A stretch of DNA of 64,000 nt from Aptenodytes patagonicus. Taxonomy: Eukaryota; Chordata; Aves; Sphenisciformes; Spheniscidae. How positions within the stretch are numbered: position 1 is the stretch's first letter; each line of letters starts with the position of its first letter. The notes beneath the pieces were generated by a model, which saw only the letters and a list, made by a program, of their open reading frames with translations, was not told where the DNA came from and did not search any database. The stretch is taken from NCBI RefSeq assembly GCF_965638725.1, contig NC_134959.1:10668417-10732416 (forward strand). Direction: 5' to 3'. The translations under genes were made by a program, and so were the position numbers. This document shows positions 1 to 12,900 of this stretch, piece after piece.

Positions 1-1229
1 AAACGTGGGCAGATTCTAAAGCTTCTTGTCCATGGTCACCCCACAATCTACATTGGGATGGAAACAGAAACATTCTGAAATTATTTCATTTCAGATTGTA
101 AAGCCAGTATAAAGAAATAAAAAAAAAAGTAAACAATCACAAATGGAGATCTAGCATACTACTTTCCATTCACTGTTGAGAGAGGCTAAATAGCACTAAC
201 CAAAATAAGCTTTCCTTAAGAAAATTTACTGTGACAAACTTGAAACTTTCTAAAGAGCAACCTAATTTCACTGACATTTCATTTCCTCCATCTTTGTTCT
301 CTACACCGTATGAATGCACACACCTTTTTCTGTTTTAACACATTTAACTTTTTAAAAATCAGCATGGGTCGGAACACTCCCTACACAAATTTTGTCCTAA
401 AACTGAATGTTCTCTTTTTCATAAGTTTTATTATAAATAATAAATTTTCGGGTTTTTTTTATAATTCAAGACACTGCAACGTACGAGCTGATGGAAATCA
501 CCCATGAGGAGTTTAGCAATGTATGTAAGACACCTATAAAGTAATATTCAGGCTGAAATCGGGACTTGACGGTACTCAGTCACAAACGTCCCACAGACTT
601 CACACGGGCAGTAATTTCACTCTTCAGCTGCAGAGAAGAAAGCCACTGAAGAGACACAGCAAAGCGTTGTAGCTACTGCTAAGCCTTTCAAATGTACGCA
701 AGCATGTGAACATCAACCCACGCCATACCCCAAACGTCGGCTGCCTCAGTACAGGCCGCCCTGCTCTCATTTAACTTCGCTCTTTTCTGCCTTTTTCCCC
801 TATGCCGGCACAAACACTCACGCAGCTGCTCGGCGAACCCGGTAAGCGGCCGGCCCACAACAGCCCGACTGCTTCGGACACAGCCTCTGCCCGCCACGGG
901 CTCCGCCGGAGCCGGCGGCTGCCGCCCCCCAGGGGATGCAGCGGGCGGCGGCGAGCGGCCCCGCCCGCAACACGCAGCCCCGAGCGGGCCGCCCGCCGCG
1001 CCTCTCCTTACGAGCGGCCGCGGTGGAGGCCTGTCGTTCGAGCGGGCAACCAGAGCCGCGGGAGCGCGGTCCGCGGGCTGCGGCCCCCGGCCCCGGCTGC
1101 AGCGAGAGGCAGGGCCAGCGCCGCGGCAGCCCGCTCTCCGCCCGGCCCGGACGGCGGCAGGACGACGGAGCCCGGGCGGCCCCCCTCGCAGCTCGGGACC
1201 GGGGCACGCAGCAGCCCCCGCCGCGCTAC
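1..1229 (-). other. NAE1: NAE1 intron 1, 5' part (gene continues off left edge)
   Basis: This is non-coding DNA directly downstream, on the minus strand, of the exon 1 donor (GTAG at 1229-1226). Positions 1-700 are AT-rich and I see no second NAE1 exon there; the expected next peptide, beginning LWGDHGQEA in known orthologues, is not visible. Positions about 790-1229 are GC-rich and belong to the CpG island. The open frames in this GC-rich part are compositional. Confidence 0.7.
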
Positions 1230-1285
1230 CTCAGCTGCCGGTCGTATCTCTGCTCCTTGAGGCTGGCCTTGCCCGGCTGCGCCAT
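1230..1285 (-). CDS. NAE1: NAE1 coding exon 1 (NEDD8-activating enzyme E1 regulatory subunit, partial)
   Basis: Read on the minus strand, the ATG at 1285-1283 opens MAQPGKASLKEQRYDRQL plus the first two bases of an Arg codon, then a GT donor at 1229. This matches the known NAE1/APPBP1 N-terminus (MAQ-GK--KEQ-YDRQLR) at nearly every position. NAE1 pairs with UBA3 to form the heterodimeric E1 that adenylates NEDD8 and passes it to the E2 for cullin neddylation; it contributes the inactive adenylation half. Only 18 of roughly 530 residues are in the window and the remaining exons lie to the left. The short in-frame exon, the donor and the CpG-island context fix the start. The neighbour across the promoter is CA7, as in mammals. 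The identity rests on one short peptide plus synteny, which together make it secure. Confidence 0.93.
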
Positions 1286-1312
1286 CGCACCACGCTCCCC
1301 CGCGGCAGGCGC

Positions 1313-1339
1313 TGCGCAGGCGCGGGCGGGCGCATGCGC
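1313..1339. promoter_or_regulatory. Paired NRF1-type sites upstream of NAE1
   Basis: TGCGCAGGCGC at 1313-1323 and the palindrome GCGCATGCGC at 1330-1339 fit the NRF1 consensus (YGCGCAYGCGCR). They lie 28-54 bases upstream of the NAE1 ATG, in the core-promoter or 5' UTR zone. Binding is inferred. Confidence 0.6.
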
Positions 1340-1502
1340 GGGGGCGCCGGGCCGCGGGGCCGTTGGGGGGCGCTGCGGGACGCTGCGGAGCCGCCGGGGC
1401 GGGAGGCGGGGGCGGGGCGGGGCGGGGCGGAGCCTCGTGGAAGCGGGCAGGCCCCGCCGAGGGGCGGTGTGTGGTGCCGCGGACCCGCCCTCCCCGGCCG
1501 TG

Positions 1503-1551
1503 CTCCTCCTCCTCCTCCTCCTCCTCCTCCTCCTCCGCCTCCGCCTCCTCA
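1503..1551. repeat. (CTC)n trinucleotide repeat in CpG island
   Basis: About eleven uninterrupted CTC/CCT units (1503-1536) pass into CCG/CCT-interrupted units up to about 1551. It is a polypyrimidine/polypurine tract upstream of NAE1. It creates a poly-Ser, poly-Pro or poly-Leu stretch in each plus-strand frame, so those long open frames are artefacts of the repeat. Confidence 0.85.
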
Positions 1552-1959
1552 GGGCCGGGGAGCGCCCGCGGGCTCAGGCGGCGCGCTGCGGGCCCCGCCG
1601 CGCCCGGGTAATCCCCGCGGGAGAAGCCCGATGCCTGCGGGCTGCGCCCCGCACGGCGCTGTTAAACGCGGGCGCCTCCTCGCCCTCCGTGGCGCCCGGC
1701 TCCGCTGAAAGCGTCCTGCGGCTGCCTGCGCGCTCCCCGCTGCGCCCGCCCGGCCTGGGGCCCGCGGTTTCCCGGCGGGTGTCGTGGGTTACTCGAGCTG
1801 CGCTGCGGGGCTGCAGGATGCGTCCCGTGGCTTCTCTTGTGAGTCGGGGGCGTCGCTTCCATCTTGTGTAAACGGGTGAAAGCGTTCGTGTTGACACGGA
1901 GGTCCTGCCCGTGCCGGTGGGGACATGCGGAGAGCCGCCGTCGTTCGATGGAGCGGGGA

Positions 1960-4900
1960 CGGCGATTCGGAAGACGGTAGAAAAAAATAGTGCTGAGGAA
2001 GCAGGCCTTGATGTCTTCGGGGGACGCTGAAGTTGGTGGGAATCACGAGCACAGAAACATAGGATGCTGTTTCCTTCAGGAATATGTTGCTAAAAATATG
2101 TTGCTGTTCCCGGAATTTATAGTCAAAATGGGTATTTCTCATCTCTCAACCCACTGTCTGGTATGAAGTTTTGAGGCGTTTTACAGCAGTCTGAGTCAGA
2201 AGCCCTGCAGATAGCTGCATCCAGAAAAATCAGTTTAGATATATTTTGCTGAGATGGTGTACATTATTACAATTATTTCTGCTTAGTATTGAGACAATAA
2301 AATCTGAAATCTGTTGTGCCTATGTGCTTCTGTTATGAAAATCTTTCCATATAGCATCAATATAGATTGTACTAGAAAAGTGTACAAAAAAAGAGAAAAC
2401 TTTCACTTCTTTAAAAATTTCAACCGACGTTTCTGGCACTAAGTTTCAACAACAAAAGAGAGGTCCTAAAAGGTGTGCATCGTTCCAGCTGATCTGTTAG
2501 CCCACAAAAGGGTATTCTGTTGCCCTTTTAATCTGCTTCTCTTTAGTGAATTTGATTTGCTATATATCTGCTGGAATAAACTATACCACAGTGCAATTAT
2601 AATTTAGTGTTTTATACCTTGCAGATGACGTTGTAATACAATACAGTGCTTCCTCTTTTGTTTTTCCATCTACAGTATCTCCTCCAAAGTTCATTTTTCT
2701 CAGCCTTTGTGTTTGCTATGTCACAGTAAATCCTTCTGTTGAAATTTCAGCGACTGTTGCAATATTTGTAGGAATGTTCTGTCCACCAAAGTCAAAAGTT
2801 GGCTCGTTCTGTTCTCACTATCTGCTGCAATTATACAGTTTCACTGTATATGGACAAACCATAAATTATAAGAATTATTATTTCAGACTTAGTTCCAAAA
2901 TATAGTCCCCATTTCTGGTATAAAGCAGCCAAGTGTGTATAGCTTTAAAAGTCAAAGACAAGTAATAATAAAAAATGGCATATGAAGGCTGGGAAACTCA
3001 TAGGGAGCCAGGAACCCAGTTCCTCTTTTTCTGCCCCACTTTCCCAAGAATGTTCCAAATAAATTCATTTTTTCTTCTTGGCCCATTCAGGTTTTTTCTC
3101 TTGCAAAATTGTCTGTTAATTTTATGCATGTCTTTTTTGTCATTTTCTTCTCAATCCCTTCTTTACTTAGGGACCCTTCCCCCCCCCCATCCCTTATGCC
3201 AGGAAGAGATTCCCAGAAAATAAATGTTGAGTTCTTTGCCTTAGAAATCTCATGGATCTCACTAGCTGTGGGAGAAGGATTACCACTTTCAGCTCCTGAA
3301 GTTACACTGGATGCATGAGAATCTCAATATATGGTCATCACATTTTTGTGTTTGCAGAGAGAAACTTGAGAATATAAAATTTGAAATTTCTATTGTCAAT
3401 CAACAAGTGTAGGCACTTTTTAAATAAAATGCTAAAAAAAATAACAAAAATCTGGAATGATTCTGCTTTTTAATGTTTAGTGTTGGCAGTACACCCTCCT
3501 GTTTATATTTACCTTGTAAAGCATTTTTGTGCAGTTTCTGGATTAATTATTAATTATTTTAACACACACATGAAGAGCAGATGCCACCTTACTATAACTC
3601 CCATTTGGAAACTGCCAGCATTAGTAATGGCAATGTAAGAAGAGAGATGAGCTGCCTGGGTGAACAAGATACTCTTTCAAGAACTTGAGGTGTAGGCAAG
3701 CTCTGGAGTGATGAATGTTTTAACATTTAATCTGCTCCTACCTATTGTACTTCAAAGGCTCTAGAGTGAGCAGCCTGTACCCAAACTGGCTGTATTTCTG
3801 CCATATTTTTGTTAATAGGCAATGACACATCAGACACACTCATGCATTAAAGAAGGCACATGACACCTCGTTCAAATGTGTGTCGCCATGATTAAAGATA
3901 ACTGCCAAGTGACTTAGGCAAATACGCTTAGAGTGCCATTTAGCCATTCACCTTGGAACCAAATAACTATTCTTTCATTTTATGTCTCCTAAAATGCAGC
4001 TCTGCCCCTCTACAGTGATGCAGTAATATATGCCAAAAGCATTATCCTCAAGTGACAATCTCCTTGTGCGAATACCTCCCAATGTCTCCCGATCTGTATT
4101 ATAGAGACAACTTGCCTTAGAGATTCAAAAATCCAGTCTCCTCAAACCCGCAAAGCTTAATATGTTCAACTTCTATTTGGCATTCCAATCTTACTTGGAG
4201 CTTTCTACCTGTAATGGTTAGTTCTCATATAGCAATTCTAATAAAGTGAGCACAAATTAAATCGTAAAGAAAATTATTCCATATATAGGGATGGGAAAAC
4301 GGAAGCATTTGTTGTTAGTTCAGTATCACAACGTAGTGCCAGGTTCAGAAGAACCCATGTATTTGTCCTAGGCTGCTGCTCTGTTCACTCATCATTACTG
4401 TCAAGGAGGAATAAAACCGTAAGTATGAAGACTGGGGAAGACAGAATTATTCTTTAAGGTAGCTTGAAACGTTTCACCGTAGTGGATGGAATTATGTCTT
4501 CCTGTCATTCACTGCTAAGCAGACACTTCTGAGATGTAGTCAAAGCCTGTGAGAAATCTGTGGAAATCGTGAGTACATCACTTTTAGCTCAGCGCTGGAG
4601 AAATCCACCCTTTAAGCACCTACCACTCTGTTCTTCTCACTTCCATAAGTTCATGAGTGTGATGCAATTATCCTCGATTCAAGCTAGTAAAATTGAGATC
4701 AGAATTAGATTGCTACCTCAACTTTTGAAGTGATAAATGATAGTTTGAGGACAGAATCAGTGAAAATCCAGCCTTAGAGGCAGCCAATATCAAGAGGCAT
4801 CAGGGTTACAGAATAATGTGACATTTGTATAAGCAGCAGTATTACCCTAGCTTTAAGGAAAACTTAATATTTTCCTCAAAAAGAAAGAAGACTGATTGGA

Positions 4901-6880
4901 TGGAGGAGCACATTAAACTGTCATATACACGCTGGCTATCATTTATATCTACAATTTTATTCAAGCTATTTTTTTCTTTCCTCTCAGGTATTGTTATTCC
5001 CCCTTTTCACTTTTTCTAAATCCAACCATTTAAACCTCCATTTTGTGGAGTCCACTTCCTGCCATGTCTTCAGCATGTTTTCTCTCGTCTCAGAGTTCGT
5101 CCTATGCCCTACCTTTGTAGTCCACATATGTAGACATCTATGTGTTTTTGAATGTGGGAAGATAAAAGCTGAAGTGGTGAATGGTGTCAAATGCATGTAG
5201 ACGTTGGGCCACTTCAACGGCACTGTGCCCTGCGAGCAAGATCTGGGCCTCAGTTTTCAAGTTTCTCTTGAAAACAGTTGCTCAGTGTTCTCTATCTTGC
5301 ATACGGTTTCCCCCAAGCTATAGTCTGCTTTTTTAACACACAAAATTCCTCTTCCATTTCTTCTTTTCACTGGTAAGTTGGTATTTTTTGTACTTTTTCC
5401 CATGGTCCAGAACAGCTTTCCTGACTGACTGCATCTGACTGACCGTCTACATCTGGCTTCCCTGTGTACAAACACAGCGCAGAGCCACACAAAAATAAGA
5501 ACCAAAGCATCACAACTTCTTGCAGCTCATTTGTCCTACTAAGCAGCAAAGTATTTTAACCCAATGGCAGCATTGCTGTACTACTTCCAGTATTTGCGTC
5601 ACCATGAGGACCTGCGTGTGCAGACTATTTGGCCACAGACATACCTGCAGTGTCAGTGCCTGGTGCATGTCAGGCCTATGCAGGGACCTGAGTAGATCAC
5701 AGTAGTTTAACAGAAATAAATTGAGAAGTTGAGCTGGGTAAGTCATTGTAGAACTACTCTGTGGACACCTTTTACAGCAGTTTCCATCCCTTATTGAGTG
5801 ATTTAGCTTGCATCAGTGAATCTCAAAGGTTTTATAGCTGACTCCTATGGAAAGCTCCTGAAAAAGGAAATGAATTCTTACAAGGCTGTACCACAATATA
5901 AAAGTTGCATAAAACGCTTTCATTGATTTTTTTTCTTCCATTTTCTTGATTGCATAATAGAAGAATCCCTATTTCTGTGTGCTATTGTCTTTGTGAAAAT
6001 CAGTATGTGTATAAAATGCAGCCTTGACAGACAGCATTTCCTCAGATCTAACAAAATTACTACCAAGGAGCCATTTTTCTTGCCACAAAGATGTTTTAAG
6101 ACATTTTACAGCTGCAGATCAGGTATCTCATTGTAGCCTCTTCATGGATTTAGCAGGGTGCAGGCAACTACTGGATCATCGCAGATAACTGAGGCTTCAG
6201 AGATCAGCTCCTTTCTTTAGAGTCTGCTGTGTTCTGTTCCCTAATATAACTACAGTTTCATTTTTGTGTTTTTTAAAAGTTTCTTTAGAGTTACAAAGAA
6301 AAAAAATCAGATTGCCAATTTATCCTTAATTGGTGTGATTTTTACCTTGTTTAAAAGCAGCACAAGTAATTTTTTTCTGAGATGAGAATGTTCTCCATCT
6401 CATCTAAGCACTGATTCGGAAGTTTTAATTACAAATCAGGTGGAAACATCATTCGTTTTTTGCAGCTGGAGAGAGTGGTTAAGAAAAGAGAGGCAGCAAC
6501 TAGGTGATGTTTGCCCCTGCAGAACATAAAAGTGAGAAGGGCAGTTCCCATCACAATCTGCACATGTTACTGTGCCCTGATGCTCAGAGCAGGCTACGGC
6601 TCTTGCTTCCTTATGGTGTAGAATGGGAAAATACTACTACTTTTTCCTAAATTTGATCCCCATGCCGCCTGGACAGTCTTGGTTCCTCTCTAAGTCCTGG
6701 GACTTCAGTTACCTCAGTTTCACATTTTCCTTCTCCTGTGCTGAGTTAGCAAACAGAGTGAGCAGCAGCAGGAGCAGGAGCAGCAAAGGGGGGAGCAGGA
6801 GGAACGCGGGTGCTTTCCCTGTCCTGCAGGAATTGCTTTGGTTGCTCTGTATCTTTAAGGGGCTGACCCTATCCCACGGT
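1960..6880. other. Intergenic spacer between NAE1 and CA7
   Basis: This is AT-rich DNA with no gene I can support. Open frames here (for example at 2975-3318, 4825-5223 and 5257-5746) are short, low in complexity and lack splice-site support or recognisable motifs. The one repeat I recognise is the MIR-like fossil at about 4285-4390. Confidence 0.6.
4285..4390 (-). repeat. MIR-type SINE fossil
   Basis: The segment reads like the MIR core in reverse orientation: a GATGGGAAAACGGAAGCA-like start, then a degraded form of the AAGGTCACACAGCTAGTAAGTGGCAGAGCC block (here TATCACAACGTAGTGCCAGG), then AGAACCCATG and a CTGCTGCTCTGTTCACT end. Divergence is high, as expected for an ancient SINE. The call is by eye against the remembered consensus. 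Confidence 0.5.
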
Positions 6881-6882
6881 GA

Positions 6883-6957
6883 GCCATTATAAAGGCAGGT
6901 AAGCAGCAGTGCCCTGATCTAGGAGCTGAGAGCAAGGCAGGGTGCAGCTCCCCTGTA
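6883..6957 (+). promoter_or_regulatory. CA7: CA7 core promoter and 5' UTR with TATA box
   Basis: TATAAAGG at 6888-6895 lies about 70 bases before the CA7 ATG. This would put transcription initiation near 6915-6925 and give a 5' UTR of about 35-45 bases. There is no CpG island here, only a purine-rich AGCAGG repeat just upstream (about 6760-6805). A TATA promoter without a CpG island suits a tissue-restricted gene such as CA7. Confidence 0.55.
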
Positions 6958-6997
6958 ATGACTGGCCACCACAGTTGGGGATATGGGCAGGATGACG
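6958..6997 (+). CDS. CA7: CA7 exon 1
   Basis: It encodes residues 1-13 and the first base of Gly14. The donor is GACG|GTAGGT. The ATG is the only one that yields the conserved CA VII N-terminus. Confidence 0.95.
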
Positions 6998-9900
6998 GTA
7001 GGTTATAGCATTTCCATGCTGCATCTATCTTCCCCCACTCATTTTCTTTCTAGAACTGTTGCCTAAGCCCTGCAGAGCTGCCTGCGTTTCAATGTCTGCA
7101 AGCATCAAGTATATACAGCAGGTAATTAATTACTTTATGGATAATAAATAGCACCCGGAAAGTGGCACCAAAAGATGCTCAAACTTATGCCTGCTGCCTT
7201 TCATTGTTGCAATCAATGTTCCAAAACTGAGGGAACCAGTGCTGAGTGGTTGCTTTTCAGGCTGCAGATATTACAGATGGGTCCATTTCAAAAAAGCTGT
7301 TATGAAAAGGATTAACTGTGTCTGTCTCTCCGAAAGCAATTCTTGTAAGTAAAGAAGATTTAGTAGAGCAGTAGTAGATCTTCTGATCCTGTGCAGCTGT
7401 TGAAAAGTGATATCTAGGCTTCCATAGGAGTGAATAAAATAAGGTGTATGTTATATATTTCTAGAACATCAATAAATTGTACAGATCAGTATCGGAGATC
7501 TCTTATAGAACAATTTATGCTTTCTGATTTGACAGCTTTTAATTTAGTCATCCTCCTTTGCTTCCCACCTCTAAGAATGTGTGTCACAGAGTGAGAGGAT
7601 ATGTGAACCTACTGAAAGATTCCTACAATAGTGTTTTATAGCACCTGTATCCTTTACAGAGAAGGATGGATGAGTGACTGGTGTTGTCCAATAAGACAAT
7701 CTTCTGCATAACCTTCAGGAGTCTCTCTCGCTTTTGACGGCAGTTATTTTATCTGCTGAGTATCCAATAAGTCTTCTGCATAACCTTCAGGAGCCAGTCT
7801 CTCTCTCTCAACAGCAATTATTTTAGTTTCTGTGAGTTCAAAAGCAAGTTTGAACGCTAAGTGAAGCTGGTTAGTGCTAGTAGATAGTGTTATGTGTTTG
7901 GGCAGATAGGTAGTAATAATAAAGCCATGTATATTCTTCCAAAGCTCATGAGAGACAAATTACATTGCCTAAGCTTGTGTAACCGCATTTAAATCCTAAA
8001 TCTGCTTTTTAGGCAGGCTAAGAAAAGATACTGTTTTATAAGCTTAGCTTTTTCAGAAAATGCCAAAGACAAATAGGAGCATAATAGATTACTGATTTTG
8101 TTACATAAACTCAAGGAGAGTAAATACCTGTGCTTGATTAAAAAAAGTTTCCACTTGTGAAAGTGTGTGAGAATGCTACAATTAAAAATATGCTTCTTAG
8201 GAATCTTAAAGTAAAATTGTTACTGTTAATACTTTCTGAACATAAGCAGTAAAAGAATTTAATTGCTCTTGCACTACCATACCAAAGTAGAAAAAGAAGT
8301 GGTAAGAACAAGTAATTATTTGATACAGACAAGGTTTTGTTATCTCAAACACCATAAGAATGTTCCAGCTCTGGCAGCAGAGAGCTGTGTTATTAAATTG
8401 GTCTTTCTCCCCACTCTATTGGGGTCAGGAAGTCCAAAAATGTTAATTATCACACTATACCCTTCACTCAGGGCAGAGAGATACCATAATGGGCATGAGT
8501 GAAGAATGAAGCTGCCTCAAAGATTTACTGCAGTCATAAAATGGTTTTAAAAATAACTGCATAGTCAGTAGCTAAGAGATTGAGTCATCTGCATCTAATT
8601 TGAATCACCGGAGCTTTTATGATATCTTTCCCAGGAAGAATTAAATGCTGTTTCTTTGGGGGAATGTATGTGTGCATGCAAGTGTATTTACACCTGCACC
8701 CACCTTGGAAGGTCTTCAGATACCTTAGCAACGTAATTACAAACTCCACAGAAAAATCAGTGGCACAAGTAACTGAGGATACAGCTGTCTGTTGATGTGC
8801 TGTGATTTCCTCAGTGTGTTTTGTACAAAGTATTTAAATCCCCCGTCTTGTTGCAGCCTGTTTGTGCTAATAAAAACACACCAGCTTAGAATGTAAGTAA
8901 ACGCCTTGGCTAACAAATTTTCAAGTCACTCCTGCTCAGCAACCTTTACTTCAAGCCTCATAAAAACCTGTAATGATTATTTTGTATATAGGAGAAAATA
9001 ACGGTGCTTTCCTTTCTTTCCTTTTGAAGGACCTTCAGAGTGGCACAAATCTTATCCTATTGCACAAGGGAATCGCCAGTCACCTATTGATATAGCTTCT
9101 GCAAGAGCAGTTTACGACCCTAATCTGAAGCCACTTATTCTCTCCTATGAATCGTGTACATCTCTCAACATCTCCAACAATGGCCATTCAGTTATGGTTG
9201 AGTTTGAAGATACTGATGACAAGACAGGTGAGACTAACACACAGCCAACTAACTTGGAATACCGTTTTGTGACTTAGTGAGGGAAACAATTAAGTACATC
9301 CTGTATAGTCTATTTTATATGATGTATCATTTCAGTTTAGAACAAGGCATATGACCAGAGCCCTTTATATTTTGTCTTCTCGAGCCTCACATTTCTTGTC
9401 TTCACATGACAAGTTGCAACGCAGTATTGCACAGCAGAATAGTGTTTCTGCATTAGGAAAAGCTCTTGCATCAGGAAAATCAGAAGTTTGTTTGCAGTGC
9501 TTCCCTTTTAAACGGGGATTGCTGGTTTGCTAGACAGGGAATCCATGCATCTCTCCAGCACTCCTAGACCACATCCAGCACGCAGAGTAGGTATGTACAC
9601 TCCTCACTGCCCTGTTTCCATGGTCATCTGACTCAAAGGTGCTAACACACATGCCAGCTCTGTCTGGCTCACTGCCCAGTTTCCATCCACAGGGGCAGGG
9701 AAGAGAAGAGGATTAGCAGAGATCAGGTCATACAGCGTAGTCACCATAGTCGTAGTCCACTACACCAAGTTGTATCTGGACCAGTCACTGTTACCTTGCA
9801 TTGTTTTCTTCTTTCCTCCCTGCCTCATAGCAGTTCACTTTCTTCAGAAATTATAAAATCTTCAGCTAATTCTGAGTTGGTAGCAGCTTGTGGATGTTGG

Positions 9901-12900
9901 ACTATCTGCAATTGTATGTTATTCTTGTCTTTTAGCTCTTGGCAGAGAATATACATGCTTTAAGTGGTTGATTACTTCTGTTAATTCTACTTCCATGGTA
10001 GACCTTGCTTTTACATCTGGGGGGTTAGAGGAAGAGCATTCAAATGGAGATGATGAAGTAGCTGACAAATGGAAAGAGTACATTTTAAAAAAACACTCTG
10101 AACAATTTTTAAACCTATCAGCTGATTTAATCTTCCATTTGGGTGTGTTTATTGATTCTAGCTAAATAGGACATCCTAGATACTCAAAACAAGTTACTTT
10201 TTCTGTGATGTGACTTGTCTGTGCTGGTAACCCTTTGAAATAAGGGCTGGGGGTTAAAATTCCAGCCATTGTGTTTTAAAATTTCTCTTCTGGAATGAAT
10301 CTAAGAAACTGCCCAACTGAATAGTCAGGTTTTTCAAGCATCTTTACTGAATTTGAAGAGAAGACTGGATGTGCATTTTCCAAAATCTTACTACACAGAC
10401 CCATTAAGCATGTCACCCTACAAAGAACTTGTAAAATATATCTGGAAGTATTATCTTAGCTTGCTAATGACTTCTGTGCAATTCTAAGCTGAACTACATC
10501 TACGTAACAGTGAACTTTATCCAGCTTTAAGGTTAAGAACATCATCTATTACTCTGCATTTAGAGATAGACACAGACCACATGCAGGAATGAAGACCTCT
10601 GCCCTTTCTACACTAAGCACATGCCTTGTTTTAATAACACTTTCAAGGAAGATGACTGCTAGGAGTAGAAAACATGGTTTAAAGTGGTTTTAAGTTGTAC
10701 TGAAATAGATTTAGTGACTCACAGCTCTGTATAAGTGGCACAACAGAATTTTGACAGTAACCCATCATAGCTAGATTTCCTAATAATGTTTGAGACAGGT
10801 GATGCATTCCATTGCTATGTTCAGAATCACATACTAGGAGCTACTTACATTCTTAAAACCTTTGCTTTGGCATGGCCAGTTTCCTGCATAAAGGCCAGCT
10901 GGAACTATGCACATGTGGTAGCACTGTGCAAGCCCTAGCTTTAATTTTTTTAATAAAATGTTATGGACTACACTGCGGACAAGTGCTTTACAGATACTAA
11001 ATGTAATTTTAATTTTCTTATGTAAGAATTTGATCAGGTTTTCATGGCTGGGCAAAATTTATTTGATTTAGTGCCATATACAATTACAGGAGGATTACTG
11101 ATGTTGTTGATAAAGTATCTTCTATAGGTGGCATCTTAAACATTCATCTGTTCTTAAGTGTTATTTCTAAATGATGTATGAAGTTTCTCTGTAGCATTTC
11201 CTCACCTTTATAAGGTGATTTGAGATTCTGAATGGTGTTGTGTAAAGTACAAACTATTATATTACCTCTTTTATGGGATGAGGTATTTAAAGGAAACGGA
11301 ATATAGATAACCTCCACAGGAAGGGAAGACATTCTAAAGAGGAAATACTTACCTTGAGCATCAGGTAGACAATTCAGTTATCTACACTCTTTTGCACAAA
11401 ATCTCAAGTAGCACTGTCAAAAATATTTTAGGTCCATGAGTTTGAAATTACGATTTATTTTTTTAATATTCAGCTTGGATTTATTGTGTTTAACAAGAAA
11501 GGCATAACCATAACAAAGCTACCACATCTTCATATGTCAAACATACTCTTTCAAAACAGCTACAAAATTCTGTACAAGTAGCCACTCAATGTTTTTTAAC
11601 TTAAATTTTTACATGAATTCAGGTGCTTTCTATTAAGAAATCCAACCCTTCTAAATGTCTGGATGATGCATATCCTTGATATTGGCAACTGGGTGATGCT
11701 GCTGGCTTTTTTCCACTATTGAGCCAACAGTGGTTAGTTCTTACTAACGGGAAAGTAAAAAGCCAGAATGCTTAAGCTTTTTCCTCTCTTTTTCTGCCTA
11801 GCAATCAGTGGTGGTCCCTTTGAGAATCCATTTCGGCTAAAGCAGTTTCACTTTCACTGGGGAACAAAGCACAGCCAGGGATCGGAGCATACAATTGATG
11901 GCAAACCTTTTCCATGTGAGGTAATGATGTGTTTTTACAGATGGGATTAGTTCATGCAAATGATGTTGACAAGTGACTTTGTCTGCAGTGGGGACTGCAT
12001 GTCCCTTAGGATTCTGATTACTTACTCACCATGGTTAGGTCAGCACAGACTTCAATGCAAGGAATAAAATTCTCATTGAAGTTTTCTGTTGATCACCCTG
12101 GTTTTTTAGAATGCAATCCTGTCCCTGCAGTGCAGCCCTTTCTCCAAGATTCTCAGTCATCTTACCCTATGCAAGGGGACACAGTTAGCCCCACAGTTTA
12201 GCTGCTGTGCTCACACAGCACCTCTAACAGCCCATTGCTGTGTAGTTTAGCCTGCTGCACACAATTGATTGCATGCTTTTACTCATACAGATAGGAAGGA
12301 TATACTGACAAACAGGATGCTGAGAAGCCATGTATAGCTTCACTACCTGGCTGTTGTGGTTTAACCTGGCAGGCAGCTGAACACCACACAGCTGTTCACT
12401 TACTCCCTACAGTGGGATGGGGGAGAGAATTAGGAAAAAGTAAAATTTGTGGGTCGAGATAAAGACAGTTTAATAGGAGAGAAAAGGAAGGGAAAAATAA
12501 TTACGATGAAAGAATACACAAAATAAGTGATGCACAATGCAATCGCTCACCACCCGCCAACTGATGCCCAGCCAGTTCCCAAGCAGCGGTCACTGCCCCC
12601 GCAGCTAACTCCCCCCAGCTTGACATGCTGAGCATGATGTCCCATGGTATGGGATGTCCCTTTGGCCAGTTGGGGTCAGCTGTCCTGGCTGTGCCCCCTC
12701 CCAGCTTCTTGTGCACCTCCAGCCTTCTCAGTCGGTAGAGCATGGGAAGCTGAAAAGTCCTTGACTAGTGTAAGCACTGCTTAGCAACAACTAAAACATC
12801 GGTGTGTTATCAACATTGTTCTCATACTAAATCCAAAACACAGCACTGTACCAGCTACTAGGAAGGAAATTAACTCTATCCCTGCCGAAACTAGGACACT

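Larger units (their letters stand above)
790..1960 (-). promoter_or_regulatory. NAE1: CpG-island promoter of NAE1
   Basis: This GC- and CpG-dense block starts and stops sharply against AT-rich flanks and is centred on NAE1 exon 1. Just upstream of the NAE1 ATG lie an NRF1-type site TGCGCAGGCGC (1313-1323) and a palindromic NRF1 site GCGCATGCGC (1330-1339). A run of GC boxes (GGGGCGGGGC) spans about 1407-1432. There is no TATA box near the start codon. This is the usual layout of a housekeeping promoter. The island runs about 600 bp past the NAE1 start in the plus direction, so divergent transcription is possible, but I see no plus-strand gene. Confidence 0.8.

Noticed and set aside
936-1871. 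311-codon plus-strand open frame in the left CpG island
   Set aside because: It overlaps NAE1 exon 1 on the opposite strand, is Arg/Ala/Pro-rich, and contains a poly-Leu run made by the CTC repeat. Open frames on both strands are expected in CpG-rich DNA without stop codons.
12501-12743. 80-codon minus-strand open frame in CA7 intron 3
   Set aside because: It lies wholly within the solo LTR and is not a gene.
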